Program-made: the position numbers and the translations under genes | Shown here: positions 7,394-14,143 of the stretch, piece after piece | Position numbering within the stretch: the first letter of the stretch is position 1 | How the letters are laid out: each line of letters starts with the position of its first letter | Notes under the pieces: model-generated | What the model was told of the DNA's origin: nothing | What the model saw: the letters and a program-made list of their open reading frames with translations, nothing else | Databases searched by the model: none | Origin: Promethearchaeota archaeon | GTDB taxonomy: Archaea; Asgardarchaeota; Lokiarchaeia; Sigynarchaeales; SOKP01 | Reading direction: 5' to 3' | Assembly: GCA_016839845.1 (NCBI GenBank) | Contig: JAEOTL010000363.1 | Span: forward strand, 1 to 14,967 | DNA length: 14,967 nucleotides

Positions 7394-8263
7394 TTATTTT
7401 AAAGATTTTTCAAATAAGATAACCCCATAAGGCTCCCCATCGTGGTACTTGAATCCAATTTTCTCAATAAAGGTAGCGATTTCAGGAGAACAGAAGACAG
7501 AGAAATTGTTGCTTTTTCCATCAGTGAATTCTTCCTGGAGAGTGTGTAAAACCAAGTAGTATGCGGCATCTGGTTCCCCATATGCGACTAACCAAGCATC
7601 ATCCTCTTGAGGACCTTCTTCGATGGACAAGTTTTTAACCTTAATTTTTTGCAAAATAGCTCTCGAATTTGAAATATGCCACTCACCATCCTCGTCAGAA
7701 ATGTATTTCAATGGTTTGTATGACCATCCTTTGCAAATTTCTTCACCTTCTCCGATGTCAAAATGGCCGTAATGCTCCTTGGCCTCTTCGGCTGTAAGTT
7801 TTTTTATTTTATGGAGTGAAGAATCAACATGTAATATATCACCTTTTTCAGCATCAAGAACATTCATCCTTTTTTTCTCTCGAAATCTAAAATAATTAGC
7901 TAAGGCTTTAGATCCCAGATTTTTCGAAGAGGTTGCGTATTGAGCCTTTTTTACTTTAACACTTAAGGCAAAATCAAGAGCATACTGTATCATCTGTCTA
8001 CCAATTCCCTGTTTCTGATTTTCTTCCCGTACCCTTCCACCTTCAAGCCATGCAATTTCTCTATCAAACAACTTGACTCTACCAAATCCAACCATCTCCT
8101 TCTTCTCTTCATCAAGAAAAGAACCATAGTTCATGCAGCTTTCATCTTCAAGCCAATTTTCGATAACATGGGGGATATAATCCTCACCATCCCATATATC
8201 CTTGCTTATCTCCCTTATCACGGGAATGTCATCAGTGGTAAGTTCACGGAAATATACTTTCAT
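7394..8263 (-). CDS. GNAT-family N-acetyltransferase with an extra C-terminal module
   Basis: This 289-residue protein has a GNAT fold in residues 1-140. It starts with FRELTTDDIPVIREIS, and the acetyl-CoA pyrophosphate-binding motif is QKQGIG (83-88) in the segment RVREENQKQGIGRQMIQYAL. A following motif B has N115 and a late Y124. Residues 145-289 form a second, more divergent domain without an obvious acetyl-CoA loop. The segment DIWDGEDYIPHVIENWLED (22-40) recalls the NAT16/histidine acetyltransferase group, which acetylates free amino acids and has a similar two-part layout; that likeness is from memory and is tentative. ATG 8263 is preceded by GAGAGTGA and by an AT-rich TATA-like stretch near 8289-8299. 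It appears to be an independent gene. Confidence 0.82.
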   Translation of the reverse strand: MKVYFRELTTDDIPVIREISKDIWDGEDYIPHVIENWLEDESCMNYGSFLDEEKKEMVGFGRVKLFDREIAWLEGGRVREENQKQGIGRQMIQYALDFALSVKVKKAQYATSSKNLGSKALANYFRFREKKRMNVLDAEKGDILHVDSSLHKIKKLTAEEAKEHYGHFDIGEGEEICKGWSYKPLKYISDEDGEWHISNSRAILQKIKVKNLSIEEGPQEDDAWLVAYGEPDAAYYLVLHTLQEEFTDGKSNNFSVFCSPEIATFIEKIGFKYHDGEPYGVILFEKSLK

Positions 8264-8292
8264 TCACTCTCAACAGTCAAATTATCAATTAA

Positions 8293-8310
8293 ATAATTAT
8301 TAATAATTAT
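8293..8310. repeat. 18-base AT palindrome upstream of the acetyltransferase
   Basis: ATAATTATTAATAATTAT is a perfect palindrome 30-47 bases before the ATG at 8263 and overlaps the likely TATA region. It could be an operator, but it contains only A and T, so chance is a real alternative. Confidence 0.35.
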
Positions 8311-8359
8311 CCATGTATCTTAAAATATTTTTTACTTACTCCTTACGAAAACGGAAATT

Positions 8360-8965
8360 CTAATTTATTTTATTATCTTTTATTCTGGAATATCTTTTAT
8401 ATAAACCGTAAAATGAAAAAAAAGCGACGATATAGTGAACTAATATACAAGGAATTAGACCCACATATAAAACTAAATAACCAGTATACAGTCCTAATAG
8501 AAAAGAAAACACAAGGAATATCAAAAAAATTCTTAAATTTTTGAAGCGAAACCATATGTGTATGTGATACAAAGCAAAAATTATACTAGAGATAAATACA
8601 GCCTCTAAGGATCCTAATTTTACTGAAGAAACTAAAAATCCTATACAGTAATACCTGAACATCAATTCCTCTGTTATAATTATTATTGGAAAAAAAATCC
8701 AAATAATTTCTTTATTTTTTTTGTTAATCAAAGCAAAAAGAACATCGTGTTCACTCAAAACACTAAATACCTTTTGATTGTAGCCAAAAATCTCTATAAT
8801 TTTAACCAAAAATAAAAGGATAATAAAACTAAATATCGCTATTATAATCAAAAGCCAACTGACTTTCCTTATTGTTAAATATTCAAGATAATGCCCAAAA
8901 AACATTGGTAGAATTAATATTACTAATAAACAGACCGTAAAAATGTATCTTTTTACCTTTATCAA
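8360..8965 (-). CDS. CPBP-family intramembrane metalloprotease (CAAX protease-like)
   Basis: This 201-residue, very hydrophobic protein has roughly six membrane segments (about 6-24, 37-60, 87-98, 108-133, 145-165 and 168-188). The CPBP/Abi signature is present: E99-E100-x3-R104 in EELMFRYY, F130-x3-H134 in FALYHIH, and a third-motif histidine H177 in LVHYIVAF. The family includes Rce1 and MroQ-type glutamic/metal-dependent proteases that cleave substrates within the membrane; the substrate here is unknown. The start is TTG at 8965; a stop lies three codons upstream in frame and there is no ATG alternative nearby. A TATA-like box (8991-8999) is placed to start the transcript almost exactly at this TTG, arguing for a leaderless mRNA. 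It is somewhat short compared with many family members. Confidence 0.82.
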   Translation of the reverse strand: MIKVKRYIFTVCLLVILILPMFFGHYLEYLTIRKVSWLLIIIAIFSFIILLFLVKIIEIFGYNQKVFSVLSEHDVLFALINKKNKEIIWIFFPIIIITEELMFRYYCIGFLVSSVKLGSLEAVFISSIIFALYHIHIWFRFKNLRIFLIFLVFSFLLGLYTGYLVLYVGLIPCILVHYIVAFFSFYGLYKRYSRIKDNKIN

Positions 8966-8990
8966 ATTTATCTAAACCTAAATGGCTTTA

Positions 8991-8999
8991 TTTTATAGC
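8991..8999 (-). promoter_or_regulatory. TATA box predicting a leaderless transcript
   Basis: On the minus strand GCTATAAAA is centred about 29 bases before TTG 8965. The predicted transcript start coincides with, or lies within a few bases of, that codon, which supports the TTG as the true start. Confidence 0.5.
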
Positions 9000-9011
9000 A
9001 AAAAATAGAAT

Positions 9012-9296
9012 TTAATCAGTGTAATCGTTTTTTGAGCCCATTAATGTTGTTGTCTCTTCAATCCAGAGTGATAATTTCTTATCAACCCTACAATAAGTAA
9101 CTATTTTATCTAAATCTTTAAGCTTAGTGAAAGAACATTCCACCATTACATCCCAACCTCCATAAACAGGAGTCGCATATGTTATTTTCCAATCATCTTC
9201 TGGTTCTGTTGATTTTAAACCAGTTAATTTCTCCACAACTTTCCATTCTGTACCAATTTCTCTCAATCTAATTAATATATACCCTCGATAATACAT
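9012..9296 (-). CDS. Stand-alone Lrp/AsnC ligand-binding (RAM-like) domain protein
   Basis: This 94-residue protein lacks any helix-turn-helix. Its order of strands and helices (GYILIRLREIGTEWKVVEKL, then YATPVYGGWDVMVECSF, TKLKDLDKIVTYCR, and a final strand WIEETTTLM) matches the beta-alpha-beta-beta-alpha-beta layout of the regulator of amino-acid metabolism domain, including the G-x-(Y/W)-D-v-v motif after strand two and the closing T-T-T. Stand-alone versions oligomerise and bind amino acids or similar effectors, modulating full-length Lrp proteins or enzymes. The start is set by TAGGAGATC (9301-9309). It is divergent from the second FAD oxidase gene and shares a 120-base control region with it, so it may sense that enzyme's substrate. 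The family assignment is by pattern only. Confidence 0.65.
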   Translation of the reverse strand: MYYRGYILIRLREIGTEWKVVEKLTGLKSTEPEDDWKITYATPVYGGWDVMVECSFTKLKDLDKIVTYCRVDKKLSLWIEETTTLMGSKNDYTD

Positions 9297-9300
9297 CTCG

Positions 9301-9309
9301 GATCTCCTA
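9301..9309 (-). promoter_or_regulatory. Shine-Dalgarno site of the RAM-like gene
   Basis: On the minus strand TAGGAGATC places GGAG 7 bases before its end-to-start gap to ATG 9296. It is a strong SD and confirms the start of the 94-residue protein. Confidence 0.6.
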
Positions 9310-9351
9310 AAGGTTATTTCTCAATATCAATATTAATTGTCGATTTTTAAA

Positions 9352-9381
9352 AAACGATTAACTTTAAGTAATTTATCGTTT
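9352..9381. promoter_or_regulatory. Candidate operator: nested inverted repeats in a divergent promoter
   Basis: AAACGAT (9352-9358) and ATCGTTT (9375-9381) form a perfect 7-base inverted repeat. Between them ACTTTAAGT (9361-9369) is a 4+4 inverted repeat around one base. The right arm ends one base before the TATA-like box of the FAD oxidase gene, where a bound regulator could block or recruit TFB. A transcription factor of the Lrp type is a natural candidate given the neighbouring RAM-like gene. This is inference. Confidence 0.4.
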
Positions 9382-9382
9382 C

Positions 9383-9391
9383 TATTATAAA
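9383..9391 (+). promoter_or_regulatory. TATA-like box of the second FAD oxidase gene
   Basis: TATTATAAA is centred about 30 bases before ATG 9417, predicting a transcript that begins within a few bases of the start codon. No SD is seen, which fits a leaderless or nearly leaderless message. Confidence 0.5.
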
Positions 9392-9416
9392 TTGTTTTAT
9401 TAATACATCTTTTAAA

Positions 9417-10937
9417 ATGATAAAAATGTCGCAAGTATATCAAAAATTGCAAAGAATTGTCTCTAAGAAATTCGTTTCTAACGATCTTTATGTCCGTCAT
9501 GCTTATTCCCGAAATGTGAATCCCGTCTTACAAGGAGTTCCTGATATCGTCATACGACCAAAAGACGCAGAAGAAATTTCAGAGATTCTTAAAATCGCAA
9601 ATCAGGAAAATATTCCCATAATACCCAGAGGTGGTGGTTGCTGTGAGTGGGGAGGTAGCATTCCAGATGGAGATACTGGAATACTCTTAGATATGAAACG
9701 AATGAGTAATATTATAAATCTGGATCAAGATAACCTAATAGTTACTGCTGAATCTGGAATTTCCTGGGGTGCATTAAATAATTATTTATCTCAATTTGGA
9801 CTTTATACTGGTTGCTTAGGCCCTGGATCAGGCTTAACAGCGTCAATAGGTGGTGGAATTTCTCATCATTCAGTTGGTGCAGGGGGGTGTGCTAAGTACG
9901 GGGCTTGTACAAATCAGTTAGTTTCGTTAGAAGTAGTATTACCTACAGGAGACATAATCGAAACTGGATCCCAAGCAAATAAATTTTCCAAATTTCCTTT
10001 CAATAGGTTTGGTAATGGTCCTGATCTTGCGGGGCTTTTTTGCGGTGATAACGGAATTTATGGTGTTAAAACACAAGTGTCATTACAAGTGTTTCCAAGA
10101 CCTCCTTTTGCGGAATACAAAACATTTTTGCTGCCACGTAAAGATGTACAAGCAGCATCTCAAATTATGATGGAAATACGACGAAAAGGGATAGACGTTT
10201 TTGATACAATCTATATGCCGCAGGTAATAATTACTACTTCTGGACCTTTAGGTATATTTCCGATGTGGGACAATTTGAAAAAGAAGCGAGGGATTCTTTT
10301 TTATACTATAGAGGCGAATTCCGAAATAGAACTGGAACAAAAAGTTAAACAATTAGATGAAATATTCCTAAACAAAAAGGCTGAAGGACTTGGGCCTGAA
10401 CTCTCGGATGGAAATTTCGCTAGATGGCAATATGAAAATCCTTGGCACCTATATCATAATATGTGGGGCTTGGTTCCAGCAAGTGAACCATTTACGGCTG
10501 AATGTTTCACACCTATTAATACTCTTCCCGAGTTGATTACAGACACTCAAGCATGGGAGAATGAACATAAAGAGGATATGAATCAAATCTCAGAAATAAC
10601 CGGAAACCTAACAATTTTAAGTGGTGCTGGACCCATTGCAATGATTGATGGAAATAATGTAGAATATACTGTAGGATTTAATACATCACATAGTTACCAT
10701 GAAGAAAAGAAGCACGAGATTATTGATGAACTTAACCTCAAATTGTGGAAATCACTGCTAATTAGAATGTTTAAACATGGTGTACAATATTATATGTTTG
10801 CAACGCTCCCATCAAGTCTTATGGTCGAAATTGGGGGTTACTCTCAAGAATATTATAATTTATTGAAATCAATTAAGAAAACTCTTGATCCTAACTTTAT
10901 TTTGAGTAGAGGGAAATTTAACTTAAAAGGTGATTGA
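9417..10937 (+). CDS. FAD-binding oxidoreductase, GlcD/VAO type (second copy)
   Basis: This 506-residue flavoprotein is a paralog of the minus-strand FAD oxidase at 2382-3815. The PCMH FAD domain is clear: VIRPKDAEEISEILKIA (45-61), IPIIPRGGG (66-74), GILLDMKRMSNII (88-100), the glycine-rich SIGGGISHHSVGAGG (143-157) and PDLAGLFCGDNGIYGVKTQ (202-220). The C-terminus ends with LDPNFILSRGKF, the usual family ending. It probably oxidises an alpha-hydroxy acid or an alcohol-type substrate and hands electrons to an Fe-S partner. That partner should follow immediately, but only a 17-codon remnant does (10942), preceded by a strong SD inside this gene's last codons. A paralogous Fe-S gene lies 3.2 kb further on. 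ATG 9417 fits the TATA spacing; ATG 9426 (M4) is an alternative. Confidence 0.87.
   Translation: MIKMSQVYQKLQRIVSKKFVSNDLYVRHAYSRNVNPVLQGVPDIVIRPKDAEEISEILKIANQENIPIIPRGGGCCEWGGSIPDGDTGILLDMKRMSNIINLDQDNLIVTAESGISWGALNNYLSQFGLYTGCLGPGSGLTASIGGGISHHSVGAGGCAKYGACTNQLVSLEVVLPTGDIIETGSQANKFSKFPFNRFGNGPDLAGLFCGDNGIYGVKTQVSLQVFPRPPFAEYKTFLLPRKDVQAASQIMMEIRRKGIDVFDTIYMPQVIITTSGPLGIFPMWDNLKKKRGILFYTIEANSEIELEQKVKQLDEIFLNKKAEGLGPELSDGNFARWQYENPWHLYHNMWGLVPASEPFTAECFTPINTLPELITDTQAWENEHKEDMNQISEITGNLTILSGAGPIAMIDGNNVEYTVGFNTSHSYHEEKKHEIIDELNLKLWKSLLIRMFKHGVQYYMFATLPSSLMVEIGGYSQEYYNLLKSIKKTLDPNFILSRGKFNLKGD
10925..10934 (+). promoter_or_regulatory. Shine-Dalgarno site left in front of a gene remnant
   Basis: AAAGGTGATT lies in the last codons of the FAD oxidase gene and ends 7 bases before ATG 10942. 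The AGGTGAT core is an excellent anti-SD match. Its presence suggests that a coupled downstream gene was once translated from here. Confidence 0.55.
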
Positions 10938-10941
10938 ACTC

Positions 10942-10995
10942 ATGGCGGAATTAGAAAATTTGAAAAAGGAATGGGAAACGGTATTTCTCACCTAA
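10942..10995 (+). pseudogene. 17-codon remnant of the start of an HdrD-like Fe-S gene
   Basis: The frame reads MAELENLKKEWETVFLT and then stops. It starts 4 bases after the FAD oxidase stop and has a strong SD. The same pattern, MSNLINLKKEWKAIFS, opens the Fe-S protein gene at 14144; about 8 of the first 15 residues agree, including an identical NLKKEW block with mostly synonymous codon changes. After the stop the DNA turns non-coding and AT-rich. The simplest reading is that an Fe-S partner gene stood here, coupled to the FAD oxidase as in the operon at 1139-3815, and lost all but its 5' end when the cassette downstream arrived or through recombination between paralogs. A genuine 17-residue peptide is the alternative. 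Confidence 0.5.
10957..10977 (+). repeat. Imperfect direct repeat, left copy (21 bases)
   Basis: These bases encode the NLKKEW block plus one codon and match 14159-14179 at 18 of 21 positions; the consensus of the first 20 is AATTTGAARAARGAATGGRA. The pair flanks the HNH cassette. All differences are G/A changes, and two of the three keep the amino acid. Confidence 0.5.
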
Positions 10996-11017
10996 TCTTA
11001 ATTTTTATTTAAAAATA

Positions 11018-11066
11018 ACTGTCATAATTGGGTATTAAACGATATATGTTAATAAATAATGACAGT
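11018..11066. repeat. 8-base inverted repeat overlapping a start codon
   Basis: ACTGTCAT (11018-11025) pairs exactly with ATGACAGT (11059-11066), whose first three bases are the start codon of the 204-residue gene. The arms are 33 bases apart. It could be an operator or a stem that hides the start codon. Confidence 0.35.
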
Positions 11067-11673
11067 CTATTTTGAAAATTTTGATTTTGAATCAGAATAC
11101 AATGAAATTTTTAGTGGTTGGTATGAAATCAAAGGCGTAAGAAAAATTAAAGAACTGTCACGCCAACTCCGAACTTTTTTTAATTATAAGATGGCAGTGA
11201 TAAGATATCGATTTCGATCAGATTTGAACTCGCTTGAAGAAGAATTAAATATAACAAGCCTAACTCAAAAAAAATCACTTGAATCGTTATCTTATGAATT
11301 TTTAACCCTGTTAAAAAAAATTAAACACGAAGGATATCCACTTGAGGATAGTATTCGATTACTCTATTGTGAAAATAATGAAGCACAAATCGACAAACTT
11401 TCAGCTATAATGGAGAAGATATCCATTCTGATTCACTATTTTTCAGAGGAAAGTATTCGTGATCACCCAAGATTCCTCAAATTCATCGTTGTATTAGCCC
11501 AAAACATTAGTATGGTGAAAAAGTGTTTGTATACACAATTCAGTGAATTTTATCGTGAGCTTGAGATAAACTACAATAGTTTAGAACAAGAACTAGAGCG
11601 TCTATTAGAAAAAACACCAGATATGAAGAGCAAAAAACCAATCAAACAACTTGAAAAGAAGTTAATATCATGA
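11059..11673 (+). CDS. Helical coiled-coil protein coupled to the HNH protein; function unknown
   Basis: I do not recognise this 204-residue protein. It is almost entirely helical and charged, with few glycines or prolines. A central hydrophobic-helical region (about 70-160) is followed by a coiled-coil-like stretch with heptad spacing (about 165-188, EINYNSLEQELERLLEK) and a basic tail (190-204). No membrane segment, signal peptide, zinc motif or catalytic signature is visible. The ATG at 11059 has no clear SD; a possible TATA tract lies at 11005-11015. Its stop overlaps the next start as ATGA, so the two products are made together, and it is probably a partner or assembly factor of the HNH protein, which is inference from coupling alone. 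Confidence 0.75.
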   Translation: MTVYFENFDFESEYNEIFSGWYEIKGVRKIKELSRQLRTFFNYKMAVIRYRFRSDLNSLEEELNITSLTQKKSLESLSYEFLTLLKKIKHEGYPLEDSIRLLYCENNEAQIDKLSAIMEKISILIHYFSEESIRDHPRFLKFIVVLAQNISMVKKCLYTQFSEFYRELEINYNSLEQELERLLEKTPDMKSKKPIKQLEKKLIS

Positions 11674-14018
11674 AAGCATACACTAATGTATCACGAAAAA
11701 CCGTGGGAGAGGACAGGGTAGCCATCTGCCCAAATTTTGGTTGTGGGTACATGACTCGAGTTAAACCTCTTAAAATGAGATTCTTTGGGTTTGGGAAGTA
11801 TCCTAAATGCAAGAAACATCACATTCCCTTGGTCTATACTGATGAAAGAATTGGTGATTTTACGGACGCTGCCTTAGCATGCTTGTTTGATAAAGCGGGG
11901 CTCCCACCAAATGAATTAATTGAGAGTGTGAAATTAAAGTTCCCTAATGAAATAAAATCGTTTATAGAAGGATGGGTATATTGCATCACAGTTGGAAGGG
12001 GAGCGCCTATAGTTTCACGTTATATGGATTCAATTTCTAATACTTATCTCAAGCAATTGACTAAAAAGCAGATTATAGCTCTGAAAAAGGGAAATTCTAA
12101 AACAAATCTTGTGAAAATGGTAATTAAAAATGGAATGGATGAGATTGCCATCCAATATACTAGGGTTCTCAAGCACTTGAGGGTTCATTCAGAGGTTCTC
12201 ATTGATCATCAAAAGCTCCAACCTATTTCAAGAAAGCTCCGAAACTTCTTGAAAGATTGGCAGATAAATATCATGAAACAAAATAAGATCATGAATCCAG
12301 CAGAGAATATGCATGAGATCACTTTAAAAGAAATCAAGCAGAAGTATGATCAAATCTTAAATGCTTGTACATGTCGCTGTCTTCTCGGATTAAATCCTGA
12401 AGCCAAAGAAATTAAGAAAACTAAGATATCCGCGTTCGACAGGTTTTCTGCGTATCATGAATTTTTTATTGAAGGTTTAACTGTGAAATTTACTAAATCT
12501 GATATCACCATGCTTTATTCAGATATCGTTTTAGTTAATGCATTAAATACTTCGCATAAAAAAATCTCAGAGAATATGACGAAAGATGAAATTTCTATAA
12601 TTAAGTATAAATTAAAAAAAATTGATTGGTTTGAAGTAAGCAATTGTTGGCAAGTTAGATATCGTAAAAATCAATATTCTAATTATAAAATTATTGAATT
12701 AGATCCATATAAAGAATGCTCTCGAAGTAATCCCCTTTATCAACATAAGGATTGGATTGAGCGAATTTATAATGATGAGAGCTTTGAGATGTCAGATGAA
12801 AAATTAGCAAAATTATGTAATATTTCAAAGGATACTGCAAACTATTGGCGTAAAAAGAAACATGGTATTAAAGGAAAAAAAGAATGGGGAAAGGGTCGCT
12901 GGATTGATAAAAGAAGTGGGAGAATCTTTGTCAAAATATCAGATGATTATAACCATCCACAGTTGAAAAATGATAGGAACTATCGACCTGAGCACGTCTA
13001 TATTATGGAACAATTTTTGGCAAATAACCCTGAGTTAAAGATATCAAAAAAGTATTTAATTAATGGAAAATGCCTCGAAATTGAATGTGAAGTACATCAT
13101 ATAAACTTTAATCCCCAAGATAACAATATTAACAATTTATGGATATATGAAAATAAGAAAGCACATACTAAAGGAGAAAAATCAATAAGAATAATCTTTT
13201 CTAAGTTAATAAAGATAGGTTGCATCTTGTTTTCAGATGGGGAATATTTTTTTAATCAACACTTCAATATTAATTCCATTTCTAATTCAACACTTAAAGA
13301 AACTAAAAATTATCAGCCAATGTCATATAAAGGTATTAATCTGAATGAAATAAAAGAAGTAATTAAAAAGATTAATTGGAAAGAAATTTCAAGTGAATGG
13401 AGTGTAATTAAACGTTTCAATCAATATAAAAGCAAAATTATTAATCTAAACCCCTATAGGGACTGTGATAATAACAATCCATTATATATGCATAAAGGAT
13501 GGTTTTCGAGAATTTATAGCGATCCTGAATTCTTTCTAACAGATTCAAAAATTGGAAAAATCTGTGGAATTAGTAAAGATACAGTGAGATATTGGCGAGA
13601 AAAAGTTCATAAGATCAGCGGAAAAAAAGAATGGGGTCAAAATATTATAGTTGATAAATCAGATGGTCGAATTTGGGTGCGTGTACCTAAAAATTATGCT
13701 AATCCTGTTGTTCAAAAGAGTGATCATCACCGCAGAATTATGCTTGAACATAGATATGTTATGGAACAATTTTTGGCACAACATCCAGAGTGGGAAATAT
13801 CACAAGAGTTTCTAAATGAAGGGAAGTATTTAAAACCCGAATGTGAAATACATCATATTAATCTTGATTACCAAGATAACAGAATAAGTAATCTTTGGGT
13901 TTTTAAAAATAATGAGAGCCATCAAAAAGCAAGAAAAACTCTCTATGAACTTGTACAAGAATTACTTGATTCAAATATTATAGTTTTCAAAAATGGAATG
14001 TATTCAATAAATTTTTAG
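11670..14018 (+). CDS. Large protein with zinc-finger-like N-terminus and two tandem HTH-HNH endonuclease modules
   Basis: This 782-residue protein starts inside the previous gene's stop (ATGA overlap). Residues 18-51 carry C20, C25, C47 and H50/H51, a likely zinc site. Residues 60-290 are mostly helical, unrecognised, and include CTCRC (233-237). Two repeats of about 225 residues then follow (about 304-529 and 557-782). Each has an N-terminal part, an HTH (LAKLCNISKDTANYWRKK, 379-396; IGKICGISKDTVRYWREK, 628-645) and an HNH nuclease of the phage/homing type: E441-H442, H476-H477, D484-N485, N489, H499 in the first and E693-H694, H728-H729, D736-N737, N741, H751 in the second. Both nuclease sites look complete. 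The HTH-HNH part is confidently a DNA-cutting homing-type enzyme; the N-terminal third and the doubled layout are unusual. A T8 terminator follows. Confidence 0.85.
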   Translation: MKAYTNVSRKTVGEDRVAICPNFGCGYMTRVKPLKMRFFGFGKYPKCKKHHIPLVYTDERIGDFTDAALACLFDKAGLPPNELIESVKLKFPNEIKSFIEGWVYCITVGRGAPIVSRYMDSISNTYLKQLTKKQIIALKKGNSKTNLVKMVIKNGMDEIAIQYTRVLKHLRVHSEVLIDHQKLQPISRKLRNFLKDWQINIMKQNKIMNPAENMHEITLKEIKQKYDQILNACTCRCLLGLNPEAKEIKKTKISAFDRFSAYHEFFIEGLTVKFTKSDITMLYSDIVLVNALNTSHKKISENMTKDEISIIKYKLKKIDWFEVSNCWQVRYRKNQYSNYKIIELDPYKECSRSNPLYQHKDWIERIYNDESFEMSDEKLAKLCNISKDTANYWRKKKHGIKGKKEWGKGRWIDKRSGRIFVKISDDYNHPQLKNDRNYRPEHVYIMEQFLANNPELKISKKYLINGKCLEIECEVHHINFNPQDNNINNLWIYENKKAHTKGEKSIRIIFSKLIKIGCILFSDGEYFFNQHFNINSISNSTLKETKNYQPMSYKGINLNEIKEVIKKINWKEISSEWSVIKRFNQYKSKIINLNPYRDCDNNNPLYMHKGWFSRIYSDPEFFLTDSKIGKICGISKDTVRYWREKVHKISGKKEWGQNIIVDKSDGRIWVRVPKNYANPVVQKSDHHRRIMLEHRYVMEQFLAQHPEWEISQEFLNEGKYLKPECEIHHINLDYQDNRISNLWVFKNNESHQKARKTLYELVQELLDSNIIVFKNGMYSINF
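12579..13256 (+). repeat. First HTH-HNH repeat unit inside the 782-residue gene
   Basis: It encodes residues 304-529 and matches the second unit along its whole length at protein level. Exact DNA matches remain, for example GGAAAAAAAGAATGGGG at 12873-12889 and TTATGGAACAATTTTTGGCA at 13003-13022. Confidence 0.8.
13338..14015 (+). repeat. Second HTH-HNH repeat unit inside the 782-residue gene
   Basis: It encodes residues 557-782. The matching exact words are at 13620-13636 and 13759-13778, so the offset from the first unit is 747-756 bases; the units differ by a few small in-frame indels. About 27 residues link the two units. Confidence 0.8.
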
Positions 14019-14030
14019 ATTATTAATCTA

Positions 14031-14038
14031 TTTTTTTT
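14031..14038 (+). terminator. T8 terminator after the HNH gene
   Basis: Eight Ts begin 13 bases after the stop of the 782-residue gene. It is a likely oligo-T terminator separating the cassette from the next gene. The remaining AT-rich gap to 14143 holds only the TATA-like box listed separately. Confidence 0.5.
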
Positions 14039-14105
14039 GCTCCTTGATAGAAAATCTGATATATTAACTTTATATTATCTAGCAATAATTTATACTATAG
14101 ATATG

Positions 14106-14114
14106 TTATAATTT
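14106..14114 (+). promoter_or_regulatory. TATA-like box of the right-hand Fe-S gene
   Basis: TTATAATTT is centred about 34 bases before ATG 14144, predicting a transcript start a few bases before that ATG. This supports 14144, rather than any later codon, as the real start. Confidence 0.4.
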
Positions 14115-14143
14115 TCCTAATTTGACTATATTGTGAGCTTCAT

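Larger units (their letters stand above)
10996..14143 (+). mobile_element. Putative homing-endonuclease cassette (two genes)
   Basis: The stretch between the Fe-S gene remnant and the frameshifted Fe-S gene holds two overlapping genes: a helical 204-residue protein and a 782-residue protein with tandem HTH-HNH modules. Flanking sequences share a 21-base imperfect direct repeat, and the expected Fe-S partner gene is disrupted on the left and frameshifted on the right. No terminal inverted repeats, transposase, intron core or recombinase was seen, so a homing-type element fits better than an insertion sequence. The limits given are those of the flanking gene fragments, not proven ends. Confidence 0.4.

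Noticed and set aside
12579..14015. CRISPR-like or short tandem repeat array
   Set aside because: The repetition is two long protein-coding units, not short repeats with spacers.
10996..14143. Insertion sequence with a transposase
   Set aside because: No DDE, HUH or serine/tyrosine recombinase motif and no terminal inverted repeats were seen; the nuclease is of the HNH type with HTH modules.
10996..14143. Group I/II intron or intein carrying the HNH gene
   Set aside because: The cassette has its own starts and terminator, the flanking Fe-S fragments both begin with a start codon and do not join into one protein, and no splicing motifs were recognised.
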